Shown here: piece by piece, positions 49,779 through 59,920 of the stretch | Layout of the letters: each line of letters opens with the position of its first letter | How positions within the stretch are numbered: position 1 is the first letter of the stretch | Source: Myroides sp. 1354 | GTDB lineage: Bacteria > Bacteroidota > Bacteroidia > Flavobacteriales > Flavobacteriaceae | DNA: 64,000 nt | Reading direction: 5' to 3' | NCBI RefSeq assembly: GCF_030324495.1 | Contig: NZ_JACAGN010000015.1 | Span: 27,311 to 91,310 of the forward strand | The notes under the pieces: model-generated | What the model saw: the letters and a program-made list of their open reading frames with translations, nothing else | The model's database searches: none | Told to the model about the DNA's origin: nothing | Program-made: the position numbers and the translations under genes

Positions 49779-50639
49779 ATGCATAAACAAAAAAACAATC
49801 TGGACCCCCTAGTTGTTCAGCAAATTGATTGTCTGGATGAAAGTTGGACGGTTCATTCCAAAGCGGAAATCACCTTGGTTTACATCTTGGAAGGAGAGGG
49901 GAAAACCCGTTATGATACCCATTTAATTCCATATCAAACGGGTAAACTCTTTCTGATTCCCTTTGATACCCACTACCTTTTTCAAAGTGAGGGCAGCAGT
50001 CGTTTTTTAGTAGTAGAATGTCCGCAGGCTTTAATTACGCAAATTCGATTGGAAGCCGATCGCATAGAAACCTGTGATAATATGCATAAGTTGACTTATA
50101 TTACCCATCATTTTCACGCGAAAGCAGGTTGTGTTTTTCGAGAAGAAGCCGATGGAGTTTTAGCCAAGCAACTGTTGTATACAATTGCCAGAGAACACCA
50201 AAGTGGAAATCAGGAATACCTGATTATTCGACAAGCGATGGCCATTATACTCCACCTTGTTGCGCGCAATCTTATGCAAACTGACTTTGAGCAGGTAGGG
50301 GAAAATAAGAAAGTACAAGATGTAATGAAATTAATCACCTACGTTCAACAACACATTGGCAATCGAAAGTTACTATCAATTGAGTCATTGGCTTCAACTT
50401 TTGGAATTGCCAAAAGCTATCTCGGTGAGTATTTCAAAAAGCAAGTAGGGGTTTCCCTTCAAGATTACATCTTAGATTACAAGATGAAATTGGTCGAAAT
50501 ACGATTGAAACACAGCACCATGCGATTAAAAGAAATCGCCTTTGAATTGGATTTTAACGACGAGAGTCATTTGTCGAAGTTGTTCAAAAAGTATAAAAAT
50601 TGTACCCCCTCCCAATACAGAAAACTTCACGAAAAATAA
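49779..50639 (+). CDS. AraC-family regulator
   Basis: 286 residues from ATG 49779. N-terminal cupin-like sensor (about 10-110, VYILEGEGKTRYDTHLIPYQ) and C-terminal double helix-turn-helix (about 185-285: ESLASTFGIAKSYLGEYFKK, ending LKEIAFELDFNDESHLSKLF and CTPSQYRKLH). Divergent to the MFS pump and SnoaL-like gene, which are its likely targets. Confidence 0.88.
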   Translation: MHKQKNNLDPLVVQQIDCLDESWTVHSKAEITLVYILEGEGKTRYDTHLIPYQTGKLFLIPFDTHYLFQSEGSSRFLVVECPQALITQIRLEADRIETCDNMHKLTYITHHFHAKAGCVFREEADGVLAKQLLYTIAREHQSGNQEYLIIRQAMAIILHLVARNLMQTDFEQVGENKKVQDVMKLITYVQQHIGNRKLLSIESLASTFGIAKSYLGEYFKKQVGVSLQDYILDYKMKLVEIRLKHSTMRLKEIAFELDFNDESHLSKLFKKYKNCTPSQYRKLHEK

Positions 50640-50737
50640 AAGATAAAGTATACGCTATATTCTTTTTGTCATTTGACAATTGTCTCACCGATAGAGCCAC
50701 CTACTTTTGTTGTTTAATTCTTTAAAGTTTGAACAGT

Positions 50738-52021
50738 ATGAGTATGGATATTTTAGTTGGACTCCAATGGGGGGATGAAGGAAAAGGAAAGTTTATCGAT
50801 TACATTTGCAACCAGTATGACCTTGTTGCTCGTTTTAATGGAGGGGCTAATGCTGGTCATAGCATTTACTACAAAGAACAAAAGGTCACTTTAAAATTAC
50901 TGCCTTCGGGTGTATTTTATCCCAATACAATCAATGTAATTGGAACGGGGGTTGTTGTCAATCCAATACAATTAAAACAAGAAATAGAACAATTGATGAC
51001 GTTGGATGCTTCTTTGGCTTTGGATCAACGCTTATTGCTTTCTGCTAAAGCTCATTTGGTTTTACCTACTTATCCGTATTTCGATCGTTTTTTCGAAGAA
51101 AATCCTCAATATAGAACCATTGGAACCACAAAAAATGGCATAGCGCCCGCTTATGCCAATAAAGTGCTCCGTCAAAACCTCCGTGTGGGTGATATTTACA
51201 GTCCTCATTTTAGAGAGGAGCTGCACTTTATACTCCATCGACAATACAAAGAACTACAAGATCTTCATTGCGCCTTGCCTTCTTATGAAATGATGATTGC
51301 AGCGTTTTTAGACGCTGTTGAATTCCTGAAAACTTTTCCTATTGTAGATACGGAATTGTATGTCAATCAAGCCTTAAAAGCGGGTAAAAAAGTATTGGCT
51401 GAAGGTGCACAAGCAACGATGTTGGATATTGATTATGGAACCTATCCTTATGTTACTTCTTCAAGTACAATTGCTGGAGGAGCTTGTACGGGGTTAGGTG
51501 TTTCTCCGCTTCATGTGGGTGAAATTTTCGGTGTAACCAAAGCGTATACGACACGGGTAGGAGAAGGTGTTTTTCCAACTGAATTAACCGGGACGGCTGC
51601 TGAAGAACTCCGTGTAAAAGGAGGGGAATTTGGCTCGAATACCAAACGTCCCAGACGAGTAGGATGGTTGGATTTACCTGCCTTAAAATATGCCGTTATG
51701 ATCAATGGTGTAACGCAACTCATCGTAACCAAAGGTGATATCCTCAGTGATAGAGAAGAAGTGCCTGTAGGGGTACAGTATGAGGTAGAAGGAATACAGC
51801 AAGACTATTTTACCATGCATCACCAAGAACAAGAAATTCGTCCCATCTATCAAATGATGAAGGGATGGACGGGAGATTTTTCTTCTATTCAAACAGCAAG
51901 TCAGCTTCCTGTTGCTTATCAAGCGTATTTGAATTATATCGCTCAGGCGGTGGAAGTGCCCGTAACCTATGTATCAACTGGACCGAAAAGAGAAGAAATT
52001 ATTCATTTGAAAGGAGAATAA
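50738..52021 (+). CDS. purA: Adenylosuccinate synthetase
   Basis: 427 residues from ATG 50738 (MSMDILVGLQWGDEGKGKFI). The IMP-binding loop GDEGKGK with catalytic Asp, NGGANAGHS with catalytic His, GTTKNGIAPAYANKVLRQNL, and DYGTYPYVTSSSTIAGGACT are all intact. Catalyses GTP-dependent addition of aspartate to IMP, the first step from IMP to AMP. Some positions differ from typical Bacteroidota PurA (KNGIAPAY), and the setting between AraC and Crp regulators is unusual, so it might be a second copy. Confidence 0.88.
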   Translation: MSMDILVGLQWGDEGKGKFIDYICNQYDLVARFNGGANAGHSIYYKEQKVTLKLLPSGVFYPNTINVIGTGVVVNPIQLKQEIEQLMTLDASLALDQRLLLSAKAHLVLPTYPYFDRFFEENPQYRTIGTTKNGIAPAYANKVLRQNLRVGDIYSPHFREELHFILHRQYKELQDLHCALPSYEMMIAAFLDAVEFLKTFPIVDTELYVNQALKAGKKVLAEGAQATMLDIDYGTYPYVTSSSTIAGGACTGLGVSPLHVGEIFGVTKAYTTRVGEGVFPTELTGTAAEELRVKGGEFGSNTKRPRRVGWLDLPALKYAVMINGVTQLIVTKGDILSDREEVPVGVQYEVEGIQQDYFTMHHQEQEIRPIYQMMKGWTGDFSSIQTASQLPVAYQAYLNYIAQAVEVPVTYVSTGPKREEIIHLKGE

Positions 52022-52085
52022 CATGAGATTACCTACCTTTATGATTGATAAATATTGAAAAAGGTAGCAGAATAATAGCAAAAGT

Positions 52086-52652
52086 ATGGAAGAACTACTG
52101 ACCTATATAGAGAAATTTGCCAAACTTACAGCAGCAGAACGCGAACGCATACAAACCGTATTTACACCTAAGAAGATTGCCAAAGGGGAGTATTTTGTTG
52201 AAAGTGGTAAAACAAGTCATGCGATAGCCTTTGTAGAATCTGGGGTATTTCGCTCGTTATACTACAATAAAAAAGGAGATGACTTTACGCGTTACTTCAT
52301 TTACGAAGGGCGTTTTGTCGGTGATTTGCACAATTTCTTTATCCAAGCACCTGCCAATGATTATGTAGAAGCAATTACAGATGCTTGTGTTTGGAGTATC
52401 GATTACGAAGATTTCCGTCAATTGGAACAAGAAATATCCGTTTGGCCGTTGTTAATGGCAAAACTTCATGCCTTTGCCACAGAAAGTAAACTGAAGACAG
52501 CGAATACCATGCTCAATTTAGAAGCAAAGGATCGCTATCTCCTTTTTCTAAATCACTATCCCGGTTTGGTTAATCGAGTGCCATTGAGTATGTTGGCCTC
52601 TTATTTGGGAATTACCTCTTCCTCTTTAAGTCGAATAAGACGAAGTGTTTAA
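52086..52652 (+). CDS. Crp/Fnr-family regulator
   Basis: 188 residues. cNMP-binding-like beta barrel (about 20-115, KIAKGEYFVESGKTSHAIAF to FIYEGRFVGDLHNFF) and a C-terminal winged helix (about 140-186, RVPLSMLASYLGITSSSLSR). Lacks the residues of a typical cAMP pocket, as is common in Bacteroidota members. 64 bp after purA and likely transcribed with it or from a short own promoter. Confidence 0.86.
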   Translation: MEELLTYIEKFAKLTAAERERIQTVFTPKKIAKGEYFVESGKTSHAIAFVESGVFRSLYYNKKGDDFTRYFIYEGRFVGDLHNFFIQAPANDYVEAITDACVWSIDYEDFRQLEQEISVWPLLMAKLHAFATESKLKTANTMLNLEAKDRYLLFLNHYPGLVNRVPLSMLASYLGITSSSLSRIRRSV

Positions 52653-52668
52653 CACGATATTTTCTATA

Positions 52669-52702
52669 AAAATTCCCTCTAAAAGCAGGGAATTTTCTTT
52701 TT
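52669..52702 (+). terminator. Terminator after Crp-family gene
   Basis: AAAATTCCCT (52669-52678) and AGGGAATTTT (52687-52696) form a 10-bp stem followed by CTTTTTT. Confidence 0.85.
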
Positions 52703-53055
52703 TAGTGGATGTATAAAATCGAATCATATTGTAATTCGAACAACAAGAGAATTGAAATAGCTTACAATATGCATACATTCTGCGAAAAAAGGAAAATAAC
52801 AACGTAAGAAATACGCGTATTTTTGTAAACAAGAGAGCAAAATAGCAAGTACTAAGAAGATAAGGCGATAGTTTTCTGCTAAGGATTAGAATCTGTATCC
52901 TTTAAAAAAGGAGAAACTGTGGCTACCTTCGTTTAAAAGAAGATCTTATTTTAGTTCTAATGAAGTTGAAAAAGAGTAGTGTGATTTTGATTAGGCAATC
53001 GACTTCTTGTAAGCGACTAGAAGATAAAAATAGGCACTTAGTAAAATTTTGATAT
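52703..53055. other. Gap before peptidase E gene
   Basis: No supported gene in about 350 bp. A-rich, with scattered short frames on both strands; promoter of the peptidase gene is expected near its right end but no clear TAnnTTTG box was assigned. Confidence 0.5.
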
Positions 53056-53682
53056 ATGAGATTATATTTATCCTCTTCTGGGTTGGGCGATCAGGTAGAA
53101 CAATTAAGAAGATGGCTCAAGTCTGGTAGTAGAATTGCGCACATCAATAATGCGCGAGATTGGGTGGGTGCTGACCCCAACATTAGAGCCAATTATCAAG
53201 CAAGTGAAATGGAGGAGTTGCGCACCTTAGGTTATCAGGTAGAATCATTAGATCTCAAAGATTATTTTAATCAAACAGAAGCGTTAAGACAAAAATTAGC
53301 TGAATTAGATGGAGTATGGGTAAGCGGAGGGAATACCTTTGTATTGAGACAAGCAATGCGCCTTAGTGGGTTTGATTTGATTTTTGAAGAATTGAAACAA
53401 AGGGAAGATTTCGTTTACGGCGGTTATAGTGCTGGCGTCTGTGTACTGTGTGATTCTCTAAAATACATTCGACAAGTGGACGATCCTACTAATTTCCCCT
53501 ATGAGGGATGTACAGAAACGATTGAAGAGGGACTCGGATACTTTACTTATGGCATTCTTCCTCATTATCGATCCAATCATTTTGAATCTGAGATGATGGA
53601 AAAGGAAGTAGAGAATTGCATCAATCAGAAGTGGTTGTTCAAAGTATTACGCGATGGAGAAGTTTTAATTATAGAAAAATAA
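53056..53682 (+). CDS. Peptidase E-like (S51) serine peptidase
   Basis: 208 residues. MRLYLSSSGLGDQVEQLRRW, then a glutamine-amidotransferase-like fold with GVWVSGGNTFVLRQAMRLSG and the nucleophile elbow YGGYSAGVCVL (Ser near 123), followed by GLGYFTYGILPHY with the catalytic His. S51 enzymes cleave Asp-X dipeptides; relatives include cyanophycinase. Cytoplasmic, stands alone. Confidence 0.85.
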   Translation: MRLYLSSSGLGDQVEQLRRWLKSGSRIAHINNARDWVGADPNIRANYQASEMEELRTLGYQVESLDLKDYFNQTEALRQKLAELDGVWVSGGNTFVLRQAMRLSGFDLIFEELKQREDFVYGGYSAGVCVLCDSLKYIRQVDDPTNFPYEGCTETIEEGLGYFTYGILPHYRSNHFESEMMEKEVENCINQKWLFKVLRDGEVLIIEK

Positions 53683-53740
53683 CCAAACAACAATAAGAAT
53701 TCGCTTTTCAAGTCTTGTAAAAGACTTAGTTACAAGCCAG

Positions 53741-53777
53741 CCTGAAAAAGAGTATGTTTCTACATGCTCTTTTTCTT
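53741..53777. terminator. Terminator after peptidase E
   Basis: AAAAAGAG and CTCTTTTT pair around ATGTTTCTACATG-like inner arms, followed by CTTTGTT. Works in the plus direction. Confidence 0.7.
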
Positions 53778-53951
53778 TGTTAATCTAGATTAGATGTAGT
53801 GGAGAAAAGGCAGTTTGTCTTTTGTATTCATTTTTAAATCAATCTTCCTTGATTAAAAAATGAACCTTAGAGAAAAGAAAAATGAGCTTTATAGTAAGAT
53901 CAAACGCTTTCCTTTTTGTATTTTTATAGGAAGAAAAAAAGACGATTTACA

Positions 53952-54779
53952 ATGACATCTAATACCTTAAAGACCCTCAATTATTCGGGTATTTTTCTAT
54001 CTTGTTATTCTGATTACAGCGAGAAATGCATGCATGCAACGCCAGAACATGTTTTGGTTTACGTTTATTCAGGAGAGCAAATTATCGAAGATCGAAACAA
54101 GCGAATCAAAGTAAAAGCAGGTCAATGTGTATTTATTCGCCGCAACCATCAGTTGACGATGTATAAAAATAGCTTTGGAAACGAACATTATAAAGGGATT
54201 TCACTGACGTTTAATCGCAACGTATTACGTGAGTTTTACAGTACATTAGACAAGACGTTGCTACCTAAAAAAGTAGTTGTTTCGGATAAAAACGTTTTTG
54301 CCATTGAACAGCGTGCGGATATTACAAGTTTATTCGAATCGCTTACTCCTTATTTTGATCAACAGATACAGCCGAGTGAAGCTGTTGTTCACCTCAAATT
54401 GTTAGAAGGGATTTATGCTTTATTGAACAATGGAACTGTATTTTATCCGTTGTTGTTTGATTTTACCGAACCTTGGAAAATAGATATTCTCGATTTTCTC
54501 AATGAACATTATAAGGATGATTTGACGATTGAGCAAATAGCGACTTATACAGGTCGTAGTTTGGCTACTTTTAAGCGAGATTTTAAAAAAATTAGTACGC
54601 TAACCCCTCAAAAGTGGATGATTAAAAAGCGATTAGAGGCTGCTTATGTCAAACTAAAGGAAGAACGCGCAAAGGTGCAAGATGTCTATTGGGAGGTGGG
54701 ATTTAAAAACCCTTCTCATTTTTCTACGGCATTCAAAAAACAATATGGTGTATCTCCTTCTGAAATAGGCGTAAATTGA
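53952..54779 (+). CDS. AraC-family regulator
   Basis: 275 residues from ATG 53952 (MTSNTLKTLNYSGIFLSCYS). Sensor half with EHVLVYVYSGEQIIEDRNKR and VKAGQCVFIRRNHQL; DNA-binding half (about 185-275) with LTIEQIATYTGRSLATFKRD, DVYWEVGFKNPSHFSTAFKK and YGVSPSEI. Seventy bp ahead of the alcohol dehydrogenase gene on the same strand, which is the likely target. Confidence 0.87.
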   Translation: MTSNTLKTLNYSGIFLSCYSDYSEKCMHATPEHVLVYVYSGEQIIEDRNKRIKVKAGQCVFIRRNHQLTMYKNSFGNEHYKGISLTFNRNVLREFYSTLDKTLLPKKVVVSDKNVFAIEQRADITSLFESLTPYFDQQIQPSEAVVHLKLLEGIYALLNNGTVFYPLLFDFTEPWKIDILDFLNEHYKDDLTIEQIATYTGRSLATFKRDFKKISTLTPQKWMIKKRLEAAYVKLKEERAKVQDVYWEVGFKNPSHFSTAFKKQYGVSPSEIGVN

Positions 54780-54880
54780 GCTGTAGAGCAAAGAAGTTTG
54801 ACCCACAGAGCAAAGGAGATAGACTGGCTAGCAATTAACTTTGTTGCCTATAAATTATGGACTCAAATAAAAAAAGGATA

Positions 54881-55936
54881 ATGGAAACAAGACAAGTAAA
54901 AGCTTTTGGAACAGAAGCACCAGAAGCAGATTTAAAACAGATGAATATTAGCCGTCGTGCAGTAACAGCAAAAGATGTGGCAATTGATATTTTATATTGT
55001 GGTGTATGTCACTCTGATTTACATACGGCGCGTAATGAATGGGGCGGTACTCAATATCCCAACGTACCTGGACACGAGATTGTAGGACGTGTGACTCAAG
55101 TAGGATCGGCAGTAACGAAGTTCAAAGTAGGTGATTTAGTGGGTGTAGGTTGTATGGTGGATAGCTGTCGTACGTGCGAAAGCTGTAAGGAAGGATTGGA
55201 ACAATATTGTGAAAATGGCAATATAGGAACCTATAATAGTCCAGATGTACATTTAAATCAACAAACGTTTGGTGGATACTCAGAAGCGGTTGTCGTAGAT
55301 GAGGATTTCGTTTTACGCGTTCCAACTAATTTGGATTTAGCTGCAACTGCTCCTTTGTTATGTGCGGGAATTACTACTTTTTCTCCGTTGAGACATGCTA
55401 ATGTGGGGCCAGGACAAAAAGTGGGAATTGTAGGAATTGGAGGTTTAGGTCATATGGCAGTTAAAATTGCCAAAGCCATGGGAGCTAAGGTGGTGGTGAT
55501 TACTACTTCACAATCCAAAGTGGAAGACGCTAAACGCTTAGGGGCTGATGAGGTAATCTTATCGACTGACCCAGAACAAATGAAGGCCCATGCACATAGC
55601 TTGCACTTTATCTTAGACTGTGTATCTGCTCAACATGATATCAATGCGTATATCAGCTTATTAAAACGCGACGGAAAACTAACGTTAGTAGGGGCCCCAG
55701 AACACCCACTGCCGGTGGCTGCTTTTAGTTTGATTATGAACCGCATTAGCTTCTCTGGTTCGCTAATCGGTGGAATTGCACAAACACAGGAAATGCTAGA
55801 TTTCTGCGGCAAACACAATATCACCTCGGATATTGAATTGATTCAAATGCAAGATATTAATCAAGCTTACGATCGTCTGCTCAAAGGTGACGTCAAGTAT
55901 CGATTTGTAATTGATATGGCTTCTTTGAAAAAGTAA
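54881..55936 (+). CDS. Zinc-dependent NADP alcohol dehydrogenase
   Basis: 351 residues from ATG 54881 (METRQVKAFGTEAPEADLKQ); an ATG eight codons earlier is possible. Catalytic zinc ligands in YCGVCHSDLHTAR and PGHEIVGRV; structural zinc cysteines in CMVDSCRTCESCKEGLEQYC; NAD(P) site in GIGGLGHMAVKIAKAMGAKV. The layout is that of YahK/cinnamyl-alcohol-type dehydrogenases reducing aldehydes with NADPH. Follows an AraC regulator. Confidence 0.9.
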   Translation: METRQVKAFGTEAPEADLKQMNISRRAVTAKDVAIDILYCGVCHSDLHTARNEWGGTQYPNVPGHEIVGRVTQVGSAVTKFKVGDLVGVGCMVDSCRTCESCKEGLEQYCENGNIGTYNSPDVHLNQQTFGGYSEAVVVDEDFVLRVPTNLDLAATAPLLCAGITTFSPLRHANVGPGQKVGIVGIGGLGHMAVKIAKAMGAKVVVITTSQSKVEDAKRLGADEVILSTDPEQMKAHAHSLHFILDCVSAQHDINAYISLLKRDGKLTLVGAPEHPLPVAAFSLIMNRISFSGSLIGGIAQTQEMLDFCGKHNITSDIELIQMQDINQAYDRLLKGDVKYRFVIDMASLKK

Positions 55937-55942
55937 GAGAAA

Positions 55943-55969
55943 GACTTCCGAAAGGAGGTCTTTTTTTAT
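55943..55969 (+). terminator. Terminator after alcohol dehydrogenase
   Basis: GACTTCC and GGAGGTC pair over GAAA-type loop, followed by a run of seven T. Confidence 0.8.
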
Positions 55970-56303
55970 GGTAGGAAGTAGGGGGCGTTTACCTACGTCC
56001 TTTCGCAAGAGAGAAAATGAACAACTGAATTAGAAGCTTTACGCTATTTAATAGCATTCGTTACTCCACACTATATATCTAAATGGACTTATGTCTTCGT
56101 TTTTAAAAAAAGCACATGAGTTACCCTTCATTTGTTTCCGAAATGAGAGGATTTATTTTTTTTAACAACAAGAGGGAATTACGGTATTTTTTGTTGTTCA
56201 AAACAAATTATATTAGTGATTGTTTTGTTTTTTATAAAATTACATGATTTTTATTTGTTTATTTTATTTAATAATTGATTATTTTTTAATAAAAAAATAT
56301 TAA
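55970..56303. other. AT-rich gap before YD-repeat operon
   Basis: No gene supported; strongly AT-rich from about 56220, a typical sign of an island border or promoter region. Confidence 0.5.
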
Positions 56304-56336
56304 TTGGCTTTTTTTTAATTAAAATTTATATTTTTG
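56304..56336 (+). promoter_or_regulatory. Bacteroidota-type promoter of YD-repeat operon
   Basis: TTGG at 56304-56307 (-33 type) and TATTTTTG at 56329-56336 (TAnnTTTG, -7 type) with 21 bp between. Start of transcription is expected near 56343. Confidence 0.6.
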
Positions 56337-56343
56337 CGATGAA

Positions 56344-56556
56344 ATAATATCGATTGTACTGTAGTATCGGTTTATTGTTTTTCTGTTAGTGGCAATTTGC
56401 TTTCCAACTCAGTTGGGGATATCAAAGTGGAGCGCTGTGGAATAGCGCTGTTAGACTCTAGAAGATAAAAGAGAGTGGGGTCTAAGAAAGGTAATATCGT
56501 TAAGAAGTTGAGGGCACTGATTAATTGTAATATGTTTAAGATTAAATTTATATACT
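56344..56556 (+). promoter_or_regulatory. Structured 5' leader of YD-repeat operon
   Basis: About 210 nt between promoter and ATG hold several hairpins: CCAACTCAGTTGG, AGCGCT...AGCGCT around GTGGAAT, and AGACTCT...AGTGGGGTCT. No known riboswitch was recognised. Confidence 0.45.
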
Positions 56557-59500
56557 ATGTTCTTGTGTTTAAAAAAAGGAATTATTGCGTTACTGCTATG
56601 TTCCTCAATGATTAGTTATTCTCAAGTGGTGTCTTCTTTTTTATCTAGTAAAGAAGGCGCTACAACAAATGCAGTTAATTCTCCTACAGCTAGTGCGTTT
56701 CGTGTTTTTGGATCTTTTCCTGCTAGTAATTTTATTGGTGTTATAGATGTGAGTATTCCGATTCATTCCAAAGGTTCAAATGTTAACGGAGTAGATATAT
56801 CAATGAAATATCACAACGGAATGGGGAATAAAATAGAAACCATACCTACAATACTTGGTTTAGGTTGGCATTTGGATATTGGGGGAGCTATTACCTTGGT
56901 TGAAAGTAAAAAAAGAGAAGCTATATATGATGATGTTACTATAGTGTTAGATGACCCTTATGCACTGCAAAGGGAGAATTGGAATACAAAAGAATACTTA
57001 AATGAGCTAATTGGACCTGAGGGAGGAACTCCAGTGTCAATTGTTAATACAAGTAGAGGTTATCTTCAGCAAACTGTTTATTCAATTAATTTCAATGGAT
57101 ATTCTGGAGAACTCTACTTCGATCATAACGAAAAGCCAAAATTTCGATCTAAGAGTAATAAGAAATTATTGATTGAAATTGAAAAACAACCTCATCGAAT
57201 TGAGAAAGATACTATTAAACTTCCTGCTTTAGCAAGCTATATTACTGACCTTCGATTTTATATTCCAAAAGAAGGGGATATCAAGAAAATTACACTTATT
57301 GATGAAGAAGGAGTGCGCTATGAGTTTGGAGGAGCATTTTCTGCTACAGAATTTTCTAGAGTAGGACATTCCGCTTATAAAGCACCTCGTAATAATGCAT
57401 TTGATATTCCTAATCCTATCACTTGGAATTTAACTAAAATAATCTACCCAAATAAAGATATCATTGAGTTTAAGTATATAAAACAAGGCTTTCTATATAG
57501 CTCAAAGGTTTGGAGTGATTTAGTTACGGATAAGTGGAATACAGGTGACAGTTCTCTTACAACAATATTTGGTGCAAGAAAAGTACATATTAATAGTGAA
57601 CAAGGGACCTTAATAGATTTAGTGTATTTAGATGAAGTTATTACACCTAAAGAAAGATTTAAATTTAATTATAATGAGTATTCTCAACCTCGATATTTAT
57701 TTGCAAAATATGATGAATTAAAGAATGCTAGAAATGCGGGCGGAGATATGCATGGTTTTGTAGATGTTCAAATTGAGTTAAAGAAAATTTTCTTCTTTAA
57801 ATATCATGATGTAGGTAAACTTAATTTTGCTGATTTATCACAACCCATGAAACAATTGAACTTTATTGAAGTGTTTAATTCGGAAGGAGAAAAAAGTAAA
57901 AAAATTAATTTTGAGTATTTTACTTTTAACTATCAAACACGTCCAATGCTGTATAGTTTAAATATTGAGGATTTAGAAGCAGGGGTAACACAAGAAAACT
58001 CCAATTCAATGCAATATAATTTTCGGTATAAAATGCCTAATCAAAATGTTTTACCACCTTATCAATCGTATAATAAAGATGATTATGGTTTTTACTCTAC
58101 TAAAAATGATTATATAGGATTCATAAGTAATCCTTATTATCCTGAATATAGTCGTTTAAATATTACTTTACCTTTTAGAGATAATTTAAATCTGAGACAA
58201 CAATATGTAGAAAATCGAAAACCAGAAATTTCTCAATATAACGATTTACAACTTTTAGAGGAAATAACCTATCCTACAGGAGGTAGAACGAAGTTTGAAT
58301 ATGAGTCCAATATGTATGGCGGAATAGCTAAGAATTATCCATTTATTGTGGAAGCTAATTCAAATCAAATAGCGAAACCTGCTGGAGGAGTTCGCATAAA
58401 ATCAGCTAAAAGTTTTGATACGAATGGGACAATAGTCAAATCGACAAGTTATAAATATGTAAAAGATTATTATCAAGGGGGAAATGCTTCAAGTGGTGTA
58501 TTAACACATGTACCGACACATTTCGAATTTATTGAAGGAAATTACCCTTTTGGGGAAACTAGAGTATATCATATAGATTATTTTAATTGGAATAGTGATG
58601 ATATTTATCCTGCAGATCGTCTACGGGGAAATCATATTATGTATAGTGAGGTAACAGAAATTGACGATATGGATGGGAGCTTTACAACATATGAATATAA
58701 AAATTTTGATAATGGGTATCACGATCATCCCATACTAAATTATGCCACCCATTATGAATTCAATTTTCAAGATGAGCTTGGTAACTATAAAGAATTCTGG
58801 CAGAAAAGGGACTTGATTAGTATGGAGTTGGAACGAGGCCAATTACTTTCGAAAACGTATTTTAAACCTATATTCTCCGCAACTGGTAGCCGGGGAGAAA
58901 AAGTAAAAGAAATGCGATATCAGTATGACGATAATCCCAATCGATTTGAGCAGTACATTCGTAGAATTAATGCTTATGATAATCATTTAATGGGACCTTT
59001 GCATGGTGGAATTCCTTCTTATACTTATATCGCAAGTAAAATATATACCTATACTCCTTATTTAACTAAAGAAACCGAGATTGATTACAATGGAACGGCA
59101 AGTATCGTTAAAAAAGAGACATCTTATAAATATAATGAACAATACAAAGCTCTAATAGAAAAAGAAGAAAAAATAGGAGATAAAATCTATAAAACAGTGT
59201 ATAAATATCCGTTTGATTTTATGAGCCAATCGGTTTATGAGGACATGGAGAAAAAACACATTATTTCTCCTGTAATTTTAGAAGAACATTATATAAATAA
59301 CGAAAAAATAGTTAGTCAAAAGAACAATTATGCAAAATGGTTTACAGCATTTGGGTGGAATGATTTTGCTGTGAGTCCTTCTGATTCAATTATAACTCCT
59401 CAAAATAATGTGTTAAATCCACCAGTATTTGAATTAACGTATTGGCCTTTACTCAAAAATATTGAAAAGCAAATTAAGCAAGTGAATTGGGAGAAAGAAG

Positions 59501-59916
59501 TTGATTTTTTATCTTATGATTCAAAGCATAATGTATTAAGTTCCAGAGATAAAACAGGTTTTGAAACCAACTATATCTGGGGATATAATCGAAGTTTACC
59601 TGTCTGGGCAATTGCTAATGTTTCTTATTCTTCAATAAGTAGTTTATTAGGCAATAAAATTTCTAAAATAGGAGGTGATTTAGTACCCCTTGAAGCCGAT
59701 GTACAAGCAGTTAATACTCTTTTAAAACAAAGTCCGGATTTAAAAGAGGCTGTTATTCATCATTATCTGTACGACCCTATCAAAGGATTAATCTATAAAG
59801 AAAATGAAAGAGGAGGGAAAGAATACTACGAATATGATGGTTTTGGGCGCTTGAAAAAGGTTCAAGACAGCAAGAAAAATACGGTTATCGAATATGAATA
59901 TAATTATAAACAATAG
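56557..59916 (+). CDS. Secreted YD-repeat/RHS-like protein
   Basis: 1119 residues. Signal peptide MFLCLKKGIIALLLCSSMIS (cut after SYSQ). The N-terminal two thirds are the beta-rich extended region seen before YD repeats in Bacteroidota RHS-like proteins (ISMKYHNGMGNKIETIPTIL, GLGWHLDIGGAI). YD repeats appear only near the C-terminus (YLYDPIKGLIYKENERGGKE, YYEYDGFGRLKK). No toxin tail follows; the protein ends after these repeats, so a partner gene two frames down may supply the rest. Probably surface-exposed or secreted. Confidence 0.82.
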   Translation: MFLCLKKGIIALLLCSSMISYSQVVSSFLSSKEGATTNAVNSPTASAFRVFGSFPASNFIGVIDVSIPIHSKGSNVNGVDISMKYHNGMGNKIETIPTILGLGWHLDIGGAITLVESKKREAIYDDVTIVLDDPYALQRENWNTKEYLNELIGPEGGTPVSIVNTSRGYLQQTVYSINFNGYSGELYFDHNEKPKFRSKSNKKLLIEIEKQPHRIEKDTIKLPALASYITDLRFYIPKEGDIKKITLIDEEGVRYEFGGAFSATEFSRVGHSAYKAPRNNAFDIPNPITWNLTKIIYPNKDIIEFKYIKQGFLYSSKVWSDLVTDKWNTGDSSLTTIFGARKVHINSEQGTLIDLVYLDEVITPKERFKFNYNEYSQPRYLFAKYDELKNARNAGGDMHGFVDVQIELKKIFFFKYHDVGKLNFADLSQPMKQLNFIEVFNSEGEKSKKINFEYFTFNYQTRPMLYSLNIEDLEAGVTQENSNSMQYNFRYKMPNQNVLPPYQSYNKDDYGFYSTKNDYIGFISNPYYPEYSRLNITLPFRDNLNLRQQYVENRKPEISQYNDLQLLEEITYPTGGRTKFEYESNMYGGIAKNYPFIVEANSNQIAKPAGGVRIKSAKSFDTNGTIVKSTSYKYVKDYYQGGNASSGVLTHVPTHFEFIEGNYPFGETRVYHIDYFNWNSDDIYPADRLRGNHIMYSEVTEIDDMDGSFTTYEYKNFDNGYHDHPILNYATHYEFNFQDELGNYKEFWQKRDLISMELERGQLLSKTYFKPIFSATGSRGEKVKEMRYQYDDNPNRFEQYIRRINAYDNHLMGPLHGGIPSYTYIASKIYTYTPYLTKETEIDYNGTASIVKKETSYKYNEQYKALIEKEEKIGDKIYKTVYKYPFDFMSQSVYEDMEKKHIISPVILEEHYINNEKIVSQKNNYAKWFTAFGWNDFAVSPSDSIITPQNNVLNPPVFELTYWPLLKNIEKQIKQVNWEKEVDFLSYDSKHNVLSSRDKTGFETNYIWGYNRSLPVWAIANVSYSSISSLLGNKISKIGGDLVPLEADVQAVNTLLKQSPDLKEAVIHHYLYDPIKGLIYKENERGGKEYYEYDGFGRLKKVQDSKKNTVIEYEYNYKQ

Positions 59917-59920
59917 CGGT

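Noticed and set aside
50738..52021. PurZ-type (2-aminoadenine) enzyme
   Set aside because: The catalytic Asp in GDEGKGK is present, which marks a normal PurA and not PurZ.
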